Below, one piece after another: positions 23,682 to 64,000 of a stretch of DNA of 64,000 nucleotides. The position numbers were made by a program, and so were the translations under genes. The notes under the pieces are model-generated. The model was not told the origin of the DNA and searched no databases. It worked only from the letters and a program-made list of their open reading frames with translations. Within the stretch, counting starts at the first letter, position 1; each line of letters starts with the position of its first letter. This DNA comes from Endomychus coccineus (Eukaryota > Arthropoda > Insecta > Coleoptera > Endomychidae): the NCBI GenBank assembly GCA_958510875.1, contig OY294070.1, positions 13,135,631 to 13,199,630 of the forward strand, in the 5' to 3' direction.

Positions 23682-24563
23682 CAGGGATGTTGCGAATATT
23701 CGCATCCGCAAATGCGGAGCTTCCGTATCGATTTGGACATCTGCATCCGCATCCGCCACAATCAATGCGGATGTTCATGCGGATGCATTATTGTGTAATG
23801 TTAATAGAGAACAATTTATATGTCATCGTCACCTACTTATACTCTTGCTATAAGCACAAGTTTTTTACACCAGTGACCGAGGAAAAGATTAAAGAAGACA
23901 TTTTGACTTTGATGATGAGAAATGCTGAGAATAACGTTCCCGGTTCTCTTAATTCCGAAGGGGGCTGAAAGAATGAGAATGACAGATTCCTTGGAAAAAG
24001 ATACGGAACAACTAGAACCAGGGACGTCCGGTTTGGTCAGAAAGCCATGCTTAAAAATCGATCTTGCCATATGATGTTGGATTCGTCAAGTGAAGATGAG
24101 AGTCAAGAGATGCCAGAAAATGGTAGCTGTACGCAAAAAGCAATTGCTTTCTTACCGCAATAAAAAGAGGGTCAATGTAGATGAAAATCCTCTTAAATGA
24201 TGGAGCGTTCATCCAGAAGAATTGAAACTATTATGACCAAAAGCACGCAGATTTTTATCGACACCACCAGCCAGTGTTCCTAGCAAACAATAATTCAGTG
24301 GCGCGGGTTCAATTTACGAACCTCCGCGTAACAGACTTGATCCCGAAAAAGCGGCAATATTACTCTTTATAAATAAAATGCTGCAATTTTTAACTTTTCA
24401 TTTTAAACAGTTAATAAACATGTTAAAAATTACTCTTATCATTTTATTTCTGCACCCGTAGTTTCTTTTTTTATAAAAGATCTTCAGATCCGCATCCGCG
24501 GATGTGAGCCTCCAAAAATCCGCATCCGCGGATGTGAAAAAATCTGCATCCGCAACATCCCTG
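23682..24563 (+). mobile_element. Internally deleted hAT element, 8-bp TSD
   Basis: It starts CAGGGATGTTGCGAATATTC and ends CCGCAACATCCCTG. The flanking octamers GTACCTAT are identical (23674-23681 and 24564-24571). Subterminal GCATCCGC/GCGGATGC words occur many times at both ends. The interior gives broken hAT C-terminal coding: VNVDENPLK, WSVHPEELKLL, RRFLSTPPASVPSKQ and RNRLDPEKAAILLFINKM. This corresponds to the hAT dimerisation region, with stops and frameshifts. At 882 bp it is a non-autonomous derivative. Confidence 0.8.
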
Positions 24564-24571
24564 GTACCTAT

Positions 24572-26054
24572 GATGTTATATTGGGTACCATCAAGTGACA
24601 AATGATTTCAAGGATATGGGATTGGCAAAAAATAAAATGGTTCTAATGAAATATTTGCAGCTGTTACTTTGGCCCTATCCTCTCTATTCCAGAAGTTAGA
24701 TGAGTGTACCGTTTCGCCCTTTAGGGTTTGAAATAGTCTGAATGAATGAATCAAGGGTGAAACTAATAAGGACTAGACAAATCCAGTTTTGGATTTGGTG
24801 TTTCGAATGCAAACATACATCAACTTAAGCTGTATAAAGCATGACAATAAAATTTATCGTAATATGAGATCAAAATAAAGCTTTCTTAAAAAACAATATG
24901 ATAATCCAACTGATAGGTGTACGCCTACATGTTCAACTCTAAAGTCAAGTAAAAACTCTAATATCTAATGCAGCGTTTTCAAAATTGTGCTAGTAAATGA
25001 AGAAATATTGATAAAGTCTGAAATATTCATGTCCTATCTAATAGGAATGTGGCAAGTAAATATTTACAATATTTATAAAAATATACAAATTTAACGTGTA
25101 ATGCAGATGGACTCGTTTTCGATTAACCCTTGTATTAGTTAGCGATATAATTCTATAAGACATGGGAAAACATGTAAAACTGGGCTTCATTTGTTTGACA
25201 ATTTCATCCCCCTCCACGCACACAACGCCAACATCAGCTGTGTATAGGATATTTCTTAGTACGTGCGAAGCCTTACAGGATGTGATACTTTGGTAAAAAT
25301 AAGGACAGTGTTCTATATAAACGTGTCCTGACAGGGGTTGAAAGCTATTTTTCAACTCCTTACGCCCATATTTCAATTTTTCCATTCTCTTCTCTAACCG
25401 GTTCAGTTTTTACATAACAACAAAGGCGATAGGAAGTAGCTGTGACTTCTGCCAATCGAGTTAAAACGCTAGTAATTCTTCCTGGGACCAGACAAAGATG
25501 CCGCAAAGAGAGCAAAACTAGGTACTACTGTGTTCAATGTTAAAAATTTTTGCGTATGACTGATGCCTAAATTATGTTTTGTTACTTACCTATTTGCATT
25601 TTAACCGTTCTCTGTTGATAAAATAAATTTTTCGTTTCAAAATACTGTATCCACGAAACTCACCAGAGATTTCAAATGTATAAAATTAAAAAAAAAACAA
25701 TGTGAATGAGTGTTAGTAAAATGTAAATGGATACAACAAACAAAAAACACTTGCACTCTGTGAGGCCCGGCGCCACCTTATATGTTAAATATGCGCCACT
25801 ATTGCAAGGTTAACTTGTTAATTTTTTTTATAGAACCGAGTGACAAACAAAGTAATAAAATACCCTCAGAAGTTTTCTTGAATAAACTGACAACTATATC
25901 ATATTCCGTATTATTAATCTTCTGATTCATTAACTTCAAATTGCGCTCGGAAATGACAGTACAGTTGTTACGATTTGCAATTGTTTTTATTTTTGACGCC
26001 CGCCTACTAGAAACTACAATGAAATGTGTTATATTTTATTATTGTGGTGGCTAA
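24572..26054. other. Gene-poor stretch
   Basis: AT-rich sequence. A 115-codon minus frame (25385-25038) has no recognisable motif or family, and I do not call it a gene. No repeats stand out. Confidence 0.4.
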
Positions 26055-26057
26055 CTA

Positions 26058-26258
26058 TCAGTACCATGGAAACAATAGAAGAAGTAAAACAGTTCCTAAA
26101 CAAATAAACATCCAAACGAGCATTTCAATGTCAAATAATTGAGCCTTGTTAGAAAATTTTAATAAAAAACCGTCTAATATCACTAGAATATTTAAAAAAT
26201 GGACGCAAGAAGTCCTTATTTTGAGTAGCTTTTGTTCCCAAACTTTTTCCAAATCTGT
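26058..26258 (-). CDS. Possible terminal exon with C-terminal membrane helix
   Basis: On the minus strand an acceptor-like TTGTTTTTACAG precedes ATTTGGAAAAAGTTTGGG. The frame DLEKVWEQKLLKIRTS... runs 60-odd codons to a stop and ends in a strongly hydrophobic helix (MLVWMFICLGTVLLLLLF), like a tail anchor. No upstream exon was found, and I do not recognise the protein, so it may be chance. Confidence 0.25.
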   Translation of the reverse strand, partial: TDLEKVWEQKLLKIRTSCVHFLNILVILDGFLLKFSNKAQLFDIEMLVWMFICLGTVLLLLLFPWY

Positions 26259-26392
26259 AAAAACAATTAAAAAGTAGTTTTTAACCTAACTCTTTGGAAG
26301 CGGGTAACTTGGTAAGGAGATACTTTAAAGCATACATTTTATATAGAAAACTGTCCACGTTTTCTGCCAAAGTATCTGATATTCTTTAAATA

Positions 26393-26867
26393 CAGGGTGT
26401 TTCAAAAAAAGGTGTCCCCGTTGCTAGGATAGATAACACTGAAAAATTATAAAAAAAATTTCATAACGGCATCCATATTCAAAATACAGGTGTAAAATCT
26501 TTATTACTGAGGATATTTTGAACACTTACTCTAACTGATTGAATATTTCATGTTTTTATTCAAATTAATTTTATTCTTTTTTTAATTATTACCTTTAGCA
26601 TTAGAATGATGTTATTGTTTTAGGTTTTTAATAAATTGGTAATTGTTTTTTACTTTATACCAGCGTCAGTTATTACTTCATCATTTTCAAATCAAAATAT
26701 TCGGAAAACGGTACACAGTATCGAGTTTACCATGAGCATTTTTTTCACAACACCCTGCATCTTGAATACGGATGCCGTTACGAAAATTTTTTACCAAGCA
26801 GACCCCATTTATTTTTAAGTGCTCCACCTATCCTAGAAACGAGGCCACCTTTTTTTGAAACAGCCTG
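26393..26867. mobile_element. Mariner-type MITE, TA TSD
   Basis: CAGGGTGTTTCAAAAAAAGG at 26393 is mirrored by CCTTTTTTTGAAACAGCCTG ending 26867, with TA on both sides. The arms extend to GTTGCTAGGATAGAT. No coding content. The same right end is embedded in each 1010-bp repeat at 18107-21110. Confidence 0.65.
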
Positions 26868-27245
26868 TATAATACAATCTTTCGTGGCAACAAAAAGTGC
26901 TTACTTTGTTTCGAATAAAATTTATCGATAGTTCCCTATTTTGTGCCCTTTGAATGTACCAGTAGTTAACCTTGAAAACACGCTAGCCTGCAGAAGATAA
27001 GAAATTTAATCAGCTGTTCTTTCATTTGATAATAATTCACATGATAACCAACATAATAATATAACTTATAGTTAAAAACTCAGTATAAAAATAAAATGTG
27101 TATACGAACGGAAAACAAATAGATACCACAATGATTTAAGAACGATCCTATTACAGAGGACGAATGATGCAGATAAGTGGTCCTTCAATCCAAAAAGTTT
27201 TTTTTTTACGAACCATTTTGACCGAGTTCTTATGTTTAGAAATTG
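26868..27245. repeat. Partial diverged copy of the 1010-bp repeat
   Basis: From ATACAATCTTTCGTGGCAAC to ACCGAGTTCTTATGTTTAGA the order matches the second half of units at 18107-21110, including CGATAGTTCCCTATTTTGTG and the block TGCAGAAGATAAGAAATTTA, with small deletions. Confidence 0.65.
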
Positions 27246-28339
27246 ATCGTATAAATATTGTAGAGGCGCATTTCGTCCAAAATAATAAAATCGATCAAAA
27301 CGGCTATTACATAAACATAAAGTAGGAAAATATTGCACTGTTATTTCTATATTATATAAAACACATAAATGACCATTTTTATCTAATAATGTGGCCAAAA
27401 GGAGATTTAATTAATTCTATAATTATATACATTGTGCGATAAACTATTTACATTATTTCAAGTCCTATTTACAAATTTTTTATTTCCTACAATAATATAT
27501 TCATTAGCCATTGTTTATACCTATATTAAATGCATATTAAGGCAAAAAGATCATCAATCTCAATCAATGCTCCGATTAGAATGTGTTTTCAAAATCATAA
27601 TTTTTACTCACACAAGTATAGATTGGAATTTTTCAGTTATTATTAAAAATTCAATAATAATGACCCGCAATATCCTTATATTTATATTTTTTGACATCGA
27701 ATTATTTTAATTCTACAATTGTTCAAAAATTGTTATCCTAATATTTGAAAATGTTCTGATTTAAATGGATGTTATTTTCGAAAATTATCGGAATAGAGGC
27801 ATAAATGTGGAATGTATTGTTGGGAATATACTAGCTATACATACATAAAATATACAAAACGTTTAATATTATGCTAAAGCAATCTGTATATTTATATGCT
27901 TACTTTTGATTCTCAATTTCAACAAATATTCTCATCTAGGAATTATATTGTGTCAGTCATTTTGTAGTTACACTATAACAGATGAAATTAGCTCGAAGGA
28001 CCAAATGCCTCGTATAAAATTAACACTTTTTTGTTATTTTCGAATACAAAAACCACCACATGGCGACTTCCGTTATGGTACATGTTTTCGGATGTCAAGA
28101 CCCACACTTTGGTATACTTAGTTTGCAGAAATAGAAGAGTTCCATATTTTGGGCAAAACTCGTCTAAAACTACTGGACTACAAGATGTAACCAAAATGAA
28201 ATTACGAACTGTAAAGATTGAAATTGCAGTCAACTTTCTTTTAAATAAAGTGATATGTAACAAAGTAAAATTTCTTGTTTTTATCTGTTACAAGTTTTTA
28301 GTTAAACTTCGTCAAATTATTGAAGAAGCAGATTGTCAG

Positions 28340-28690
28340 CACGTGTTCTAAAACAGACTGTTTGTTTCGTGTCCTGCAATATGCAGAGTGTATCCAAAAG
28401 CAGGAGAAAGAAAACAAACAAAGCTGGTCGCGCAGAAAAGAAAAAAGCATATTAGCAACCGCCACGCCCGAGAAAAATGCTATAGCAGAAAGAGAAAAAG
28501 ATACAATCAACGCAACCGCAGCAAAAGGTCGTTATCAAAAACAAATTGTGCCCTTGTAGAGTTCAATGCAGAAAAAAAAGAAAACAATAATTTACGTTGG
28601 TGAAATTATCAGTCAAAGGACGGAAATAATGAATTTGAAATTGACTTCTTTTTGGGACAAACAAGGCGACAATAATGTTATCTCAGATTC
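28340..28690 (+). pseudogene. Pogo/Tigger-like transposase C-terminal remnant
   Basis: The frames give KTDCLFRVLQYAECIQKQEK, then KSILATATPEKNAIAEREKD, resembling the K.....TPEK..IE segment near the end of pogo/Tigger-type (CENP-B-like DDE) transposases. After a frame change comes YVGEIIS and EFEIDFFLGQ, a tail also seen in such insect elements. Nothing of the catalytic core is visible, so assignment is tentative. Confidence 0.35.
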
Positions 28691-28859
28691 GGAATCATAT
28701 TAATGTCAATGAGAGTGAACTATACTTTTATGCCTTCTTTTTTTTTACTATGAGAGATTTCTTATTTCGTTTTGTATCTGAAAATATTTTATGTGTTTAT
28801 GTTTTAAAGGTCTTTTCACGAGCAATCGTGTGGCGCTATTTTCAAAAATGCAAATATAT

Positions 28860-29126
28860 TAAAAACAACAAAGATCAAGAATCAGGAGTGTACAAGGTAG
28901 TGTGAAGATTGTGATACATTCTATATAGGCCAGACAGAAAGATCTTTCAAAACCAGAATTAAAGAACATTTTAATTGGAACAAAGGAAATTCTGAAGTTT
29001 AAACTCTATTAAAAAAACTGATCATCATTTCAATGATAATATTGAGATTCTCCATAAGTCAGTTAAAAGTAAAGTATTAAATAACTTTGAGCAAATAGTT
29101 CAAGCATTTAAGGATGAACATCGACG
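28860..29126 (+). pseudogene. Penelope-like GIY-YIG fragment, frameshifted
   Basis: IKNNKDQESGVYKVV is followed, after a one-base shift at about 28900, by CEDCDTFYIGQTERSFKTRI and KEHFNWNKG. It is the same domain and context as 600-750 (NNKD...GVYKL...YIGQT). The remainder degrades into AT-rich sequence, and a foldback element starts at 29127. Confidence 0.6.
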
Positions 29127-30231
29127 ATTTTTGGTCTATTCTTATGTATTTTGACACGCTGAACACGATGGTGTAGATTAAATTTGGATTAAACCTGTGC
29201 TCGAAAAACTATGTCCATTTTTTGGACCCGAAAAAGGCAATTTTTCGATTTTTTTTGCGTTTTGAGACAAAACTATGAGTTCTATGGAAAAATGTTTAGA
29301 ACGTTGGAAAAATCAATACGCGATTTGGCTCTGGTTCCAAGTCGATTCGAGGCCCAAGATAGAGCCCATTTAGTGTGTTTTTTGGCACATTGAAAAATTG
29401 AGTATACGTCAAAGAGTTTTTGTTTTTTTATATTCTGTTTCGGTGGAAACGATTATAAGCATTCCGGTGCATGTTAAAATATGTACCGACGCTCGCCTAT
29501 TGCCGTTAAACGAAATTCCGCGCTAGTTTTTTATGAGGAAATTCGTTATAACTTGAGATTGTGAACGAATCTCCGTACGCTGTTTAAAACTTACATAGCC
29601 GATGTACATCTCTGTAATTTGATACAAGGTTTTTGTCTATAGGCCCAAAATTGGGCCCTCTAGAGGCCCAAAAACGTTTATTAGGATGGCTCCACTTCTA
29701 CTCAATCTAAATCGATCTGCTTGGACTTAAACCACTCGCTATCAAAACCTCTAATAGGACGTAGAATTAGGATTCCGTGAAACATTTCTAACCTCAAAAA
29801 ATTTGGATTTTCGTTGGTCCAAAATGTTCAAAATGGCGCTAATGTTATGTCTTCGGCGCAAAATGCTTGAATTTTGGATATTATGTGTAGAATGATGAAA
29901 TCTTTCGAATAAAAATTCGCAAAATACGGATTTTTCAAAATGGACGATTTTGACGCCAAAGGATGAGGTAAGTCAAAATATCAAAAACCAAACAAAAGAG
30001 GAATAAAAATACTATCTTTCCACCGAAACAGAATATGAAAAAACAAAAACTCTTTCACATATACTCAATTTTTGAATTTGCCAAAAACACACTAAATGGG
30101 CCCTATCTTGGACCGAAGACCTTGAATCGACTTGGGACCAGAGCCAAAAGTCCAATAACTTAATTACATTACAATTTAATCTACATCATTTTGTTCAGCG
30201 TATCAAAATACATAAGAATATACCAAAATTA
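29127..30231. mobile_element. Foldback element, arms about 200-330 bp
   Basis: Arm 29127-29460 (TTTTTGGTCTATTCTTATGT...) pairs with 30017-30231 reversed, sharing CGCTGAAC, CTAAATGGGCCCTATCTTGG-type and TTTCCACCGAAACAGAATAT words. The arms differ by indels. The 550-bp loop has no transposase. Confidence 0.6.
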
Positions 30232-30380
30232 GACCTCGTGGAAATTCTGACAAAAAAATTCTTTATATGACGACTAAAATTGAAATTAATAAGTTTAAAA
30301 ATACAGGAAACCTTTTAAATGATCAGAAAGACTACCAATTCTCCATTATTAAATTTATTTGTAAGTAACCATTATCCTAC

Positions 30381-31268
30381 TTAGTCCAGGCTATGAACCG
30401 GAAAAAAAAAAAACATGCAAGTTCGAATCAAAAATTTTTTTTTGCATTAGCTTCAGGAGGTTCTCAGGATCATTCATACACCTTAAAACCTCTTGGGAAC
30501 CCCAACCCCACCCACTGGGGGCGAAAATGGTCCGAAATCTCCGTCTTGAATTGTATTTTCTACAAAAAAAGGTATTTAGGCATTTTGAGTGCACCTAGGA
30601 GGTTTTTCGGGTCGCTGGACACGAATCCGTAGCCACATTTACTTGCAATCCATCGTAGGGGTTGTCAAATCGACAAAATTGGCCAATTTCGCACCCCTAA
30701 TATGTTATTTTGCAATTTACGTGTTTTGGCATTTCGAATGCACCAAGGAGGTTTTTTGGGTCGCTGATCACGAATCCGTAGCCACATTTACTTTACAAAT
30801 TAGCCATTTTTGTAAATTTCCCACCCCTACGATGATATTCGAGTAAATCTGGCTTCGGAATCGTATTCAGCGACCCAAAAAACCTCCTTGGTGCATCCGA
30901 AATGCCTAAAACACGTAAATTGCAAAATAACATATAGGGGTGCAAAATTGGCCAATTTCTTCCATTTTACCACCCCTACGATAGATTGCAAGTAAATCTG
31001 GCTACGGATTCGTGTTCAGCGACCCAAAAAAACCACCTAGGTGCACTCGAAATGCCAAAATACCTTTTTTGTAGAAAATACAATTCAAGCCTTGGAGATT
31101 TCGGGCCATTTTCGCCCCCAATGGGTGGGATTGGGGTTCCCAAGAGGTTTTAAGGTGTATGAATGATCCTGAGAACCTCCTGAAGCTAATACAACAAAAA
31201 AATTTTTAATTCGAACTTCCATGTTTTTTTAAATTATAGCTAAAATCCCGGTTCACAGCCTGGACTAA
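30381..31268. mobile_element. Foldback element, nearly complete palindrome
   Basis: TTAGTCCAGGCTATGAACCG at 30381 mirrors CGGTTCACAGCCTGGACTAA ending 31268. The arms run about 400 bp, through AGGAGGTTCTCAGGATCATT and GGAACCCCAACCCCACCCA, toward a centre near 30830. Internal sub-repeats (CACGAATCCGTAGCCACATT) occur twice in the left arm. Non-coding. Confidence 0.7.
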
Positions 31269-31778
31269 CTGTACACGTACCTCACTCATCCCCTCCTTCT
31301 TAATCTTAATTTTAATATTTAAGGAATAAAACATAATTTGTAAAACCATTGTTTGCTACAGCCACCGTGTGGTGAAACATGGCACGCTTTGTTTAATAAA
31401 AACGAAGTTTTTTTTTATTAAAACTATAGATACGAATTTTCAACAAGTAACGACCAAAACCATCCAAAGCGTTTTATTTCTTAAAATTTAGTTCGTGAGA
31501 GAAAATCTCACGCGCGAGTAACGATGAGATTTTTAAGCTAGCGACAAATCCCGGGTTAACTTCACTGTTTAATTTGAGTTTAAAAATCAATTTGTCCGAT
31601 ATTATCGATCAACTAGAAGAAGATTAACGTCAAAATTTGTTAAAATTGAGAAAAAGTACTCACCTAATTTGTTACAATCAAATCGAGATCTTTTCATGTG
31701 TATCTTCATATTTAAAGCATCTCCGGAGAATCTGCTCAAAATAAAAAATCTAAGAAAATAAAATTAGTTCTGTAAATG

Positions 31779-61422
<29,644 letters not shown>

Positions 61423-61999
61423 TCAGAGCAATTCAGGGATAATTTCATGTCATCACGATAATCATTAGGGACAACCAAATATGCAAATCGCATATTTTGC
61501 ATATTAAATGCATATTTTTAAATATTTGTATATATCGTCAATAAATAGCATATTGTACATAATTGAAAGAATTTTGAAAAGAAAAATAATTTTTATGAAC
61601 CACCTATCATTAAGAAGTAATTTATTGTTTCATTTGCAGTTCTTAAGAATTCCAAGTAGTGCCCGCGGTGGTTCATAAGAGTATGGGTATTCCTATTCTT
61701 AAATTCCGAGAATTCAAAATAGGTCGTTTTAAACCCCTAACAGGCTTTTTACTGTACCTATATTTACATAAGTAGGTAAATAAAATAATAAATCGATTTC
61801 TGATTTTGCTTTTGAAGAGATGTGTTTTGTAATGTTGTGGTATTTTGTTTATTTTGATTAGTAAAATGCCCAAAGTCAGTAGTGCTTCAATGTGGGCTAA
61901 GTCATACAAAGAACTACGTATAGACATGGGAAAAGTCTGCTCTGCGTACTGCGTGCGTTAAAATTGTAAGTATAATTTTTGAATATTCAATATAGAGGG

Positions 62000-62242
62000 T
62001 GGTGCAAAATCGGGTTGATATCTGTTATTTTTTGAGATACAAAAAAAAACTTAGAAACGAGTTACTTTCTTTTTGAGAGACATACACAATGAAAATACAC
62101 ATAAATGTACAGGGCGTTTCAGTTTTGCCCTGCCAGTATTAACTTAATTTTTTATTCGAAACCCTAAGTATATTGTTTTATTTGTTTTCCTATCTATATT
62201 TTTTATCTCGAAAAATAACAGATATCGACCTATTTTGCACCT
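62000..62242. mobile_element. MITE nested in the hAT element
   Basis: GGTGCAAAATCGGGTTGATA (62001), then TCTGTTATTTTTTGAGATA, is mirrored at 62204-62241. The arms are about 39 bp. The roughly 165 bp between contains CAGGGCGTTTCAGTTTTGCC. No coding. Confidence 0.65.
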
Positions 62243-62559
62243 TTTGGACACTCGGGGCGCTTTCGTTTAATAGATTGAACTTATTTGTTAGGAATTTAGA
62301 TTGATAGTATTGCTTTTCAATTTGATATTTCAATTTTTGTTTTACCATGCGATAAAAAATTCCAAATAGACCAACACGTGACAGCTTCTGTTCATATTGC
62401 TAAATTGGGTAAGATGAAATCTGGAGACGTGTCACAAGCCACATTAACATTAATTTCCAACCAATGTCCAAACAGCTAAACGAACAAGACACCTTTAACC
62501 GAGACCTGTCAACGCTACGTATTCAAAACTTTACTTCTTTTCTCCAGAAGAATTACAAA

Positions 62560-63840
62560 TTCAATGTCCCAGGTGAAATAACTACGAAGAAACGACGTAA
62601 GTTCCTTGTAATCGAAGGTAATTGAGAAAATTGAAGCCAAAATTCGGAACAAACATTTTTACTTATCTATTGATGAAACCACCGATTCAAGAGGACGTTA
62701 TGTTGCTCATTTATTAATTGGTGTTCTTAGCGACGAGATTCTGTCAAAATCTTACCTCATTGCTTCTAAAGAGTTACAAAAACAAATGCTCTGATAGTGG
62801 TCAGATTTGTTCAAGAGGAACTATCAACATTTTTTTCTTCCTACACCTGTTCCTGGAGATAATTTTTTGCTCATTTGTCAGATGCAGCACCGTACATGAA
62901 AAAGGCCGGGCAAAATTTGAAAATCTTTTATCAAATCTTGATACATGTGACATGTCTTGCTGTTGCTTTAAATAGGGTTGCTGAAGAGATTGGGAAACAT
63001 TTTCCTCTTTCCAACATGAAAAAATCTTCCTAAGGGTTCAGTTTTATAAAGAAAAACTACCAAGCACTTCTCTTCCACCTCTACCTGTATTACAAGAATT
63101 TCTGTCAACTGAAAGATCTAATTCCAGAATTCTGTGACGAATCTTCCCAAACCCTATCACTGATGTTAAGCAATTATTCGAAAACTAAGAAATAAAACAA
63201 CTTTGGTTATAAAAACCATTTACAGCTTTGTTTCTGAAACAATAACACAAATGGAGGAATCTAATTTGCCATTAACCCGAAGTGTAGAACTAGTAAAACA
63301 ATTTCCAAAATGTCGCAGGAAAATGGGGGGCAAAAATTCAAAAATGTGATGGAAAAAAATTGTGGATTTCGGTTTCTTAGCCAAGTAAGTGATATTTTAG
63401 AAGGAGGAGTTAAAAACGCCGCTGTTACATCGGTTGATGTGGAAAGGAGTTGTTCCTTTTATAAACTTTTATATTCTGACAGGAGACAACATTTTTTTAA
63501 TTGACAACTTTGAGTGGTTTACTGTTTTTGCAACTAACGACAACCTGCTAATATCGGTTGATGTAGAAAGGTGTTTTTCCTTTTATACATTTTTATATTT
63601 TGACAGGAGACAAATTTTTTTTAATAGAGAACTTTGAGAAACATTTAGTGGTTTCCTGTTTTTGCAACTAACGACTACCTGCTAATATCGCTTGATGTAG
63701 AAAGGAGTTTTTCCTTTTATACATTTTTATATTCTGACAAGAGGCAACATTTTTTGAATGGAGAACTTTGAGAAACATTTAGTGGTTTACTGTTTTTGCA
63801 ACTAATGACAACGTGTTAATAGATGCATATTTAGGTTTAG
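62560..63840 (+). pseudogene. hAT transposase remnant with triplicated C-terminal segment
   Basis: KFNVPGEITTKK, then NKHFYLSIDETTDSRGRYVA and HLLIGVLS (RNase H-fold D.T motif), [15 protein letters not shown] and [20 protein letters not shown], across frameshifts. The end holds three successive copies of SVDVERSFS-like sequence (63429, 63555, 63687), each followed by YKLLYSDRRQ. This is the hAT dimerisation motif. Not functional. Confidence 0.65.
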
Positions 63841-64000
63841 TTCAGTATGTAGAAACATTAAAATGTCTGTTTATTTTTAAGTAAATCAATAAATTTATAT
63901 ATTTCAAGTATTTTTTTATTTGCATATTTTCAACATTTTCCTGCATATTTGTATTATTTGCATATTTATGAGCATATTATTTCCATAATAATCATTAAAA

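Larger units (their letters stand above)
61460..64000 (+). mobile_element. hAT element, runs off the right edge
   Basis: Repeated ATATGCAAAT/GCATATTT words at 61470-61560 and again at 63915-63985 look like the two subterminal regions. A transposase-start-like MPKVSSASMWAKSYKELRID lies at 61865, and later coding scraps follow. The TIR and TSD cannot be confirmed at this edge. Confidence 0.5.

Noticed and set aside
25038..25385. 115-codon minus-strand frame
   Set aside because: No family motif, no clear splice partners, composition like its surroundings.

Overview
The window reads as nuclear DNA of an insect. It is AT-rich, with genes split by short GT-AG introns, dense DNA-transposon and LINE debris, an ionotropic-receptor gene, and animal housekeeping genes. 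A beetle is my best guess, but nothing here fixes the order.

Left third (1-14.6 kb). After a short partial reading frame and TE fossils comes the last coding exon of a beta-ureidopropionase gene (3345-3515). Next are a four-exon ZNHIT2 gene (7548-10101), an apparently single-exon WDR18 gene (11117-12403) and a C2H2 zinc-finger gene with an in-frame stop codon (13745-14619), all on the + strand. Around and inside these lie insertions with visible target-site duplications. One is only 20 bp long and consists of nothing but two transposon tips.

Middle (15-31.7 kb). No confident host gene was found. The stretch holds a 3.1-kb composite inverted-repeat element, a 1010-bp tandem repeat with an exact recent duplication, a possible LTR with primer-binding site, a hAT remnant with 8-bp TSD, Penelope and pogo remnants, and two foldback elements.

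Right half (31.8-64 kb). A single minus-strand gene dominates: a SIK3-type salt-inducible kinase. I could join twelve exons in frame, from the DFG/activation-loop exon at 61404 down to the stop at 31779 (1148 codons plus stop). Its first exons lie beyond the right edge. The three 14-3-3/PKA-type sites of SIK3 and a KA1-like C-terminus are present. Its introns hold an intact DD34D mariner nested in a foldback element, a long-TIR Tc1/mariner relative about 20 bp from a splice donor, a 1-kb near-perfect hairpin, a 71-bp satellite, a ZMYM1-like hAT, LINE/Penelope debris with a possible hammerhead ribozyme, and a composite satellite of about 400-bp units. Each satellite unit carries a copy of the 3' end and splice donor of a SIK3 exon.

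In the kinase-domain intron, on the opposite strand, two near-identical 481-codon ionotropic-receptor exons lie in tandem, but only one last exon is present downstream. This looks either like a truncated duplicate or like two alternative first exons sharing one 3' exon. The window ends inside another hAT element.

All exon joins are my own reading of splice signals and frame. No alignment or search was run.
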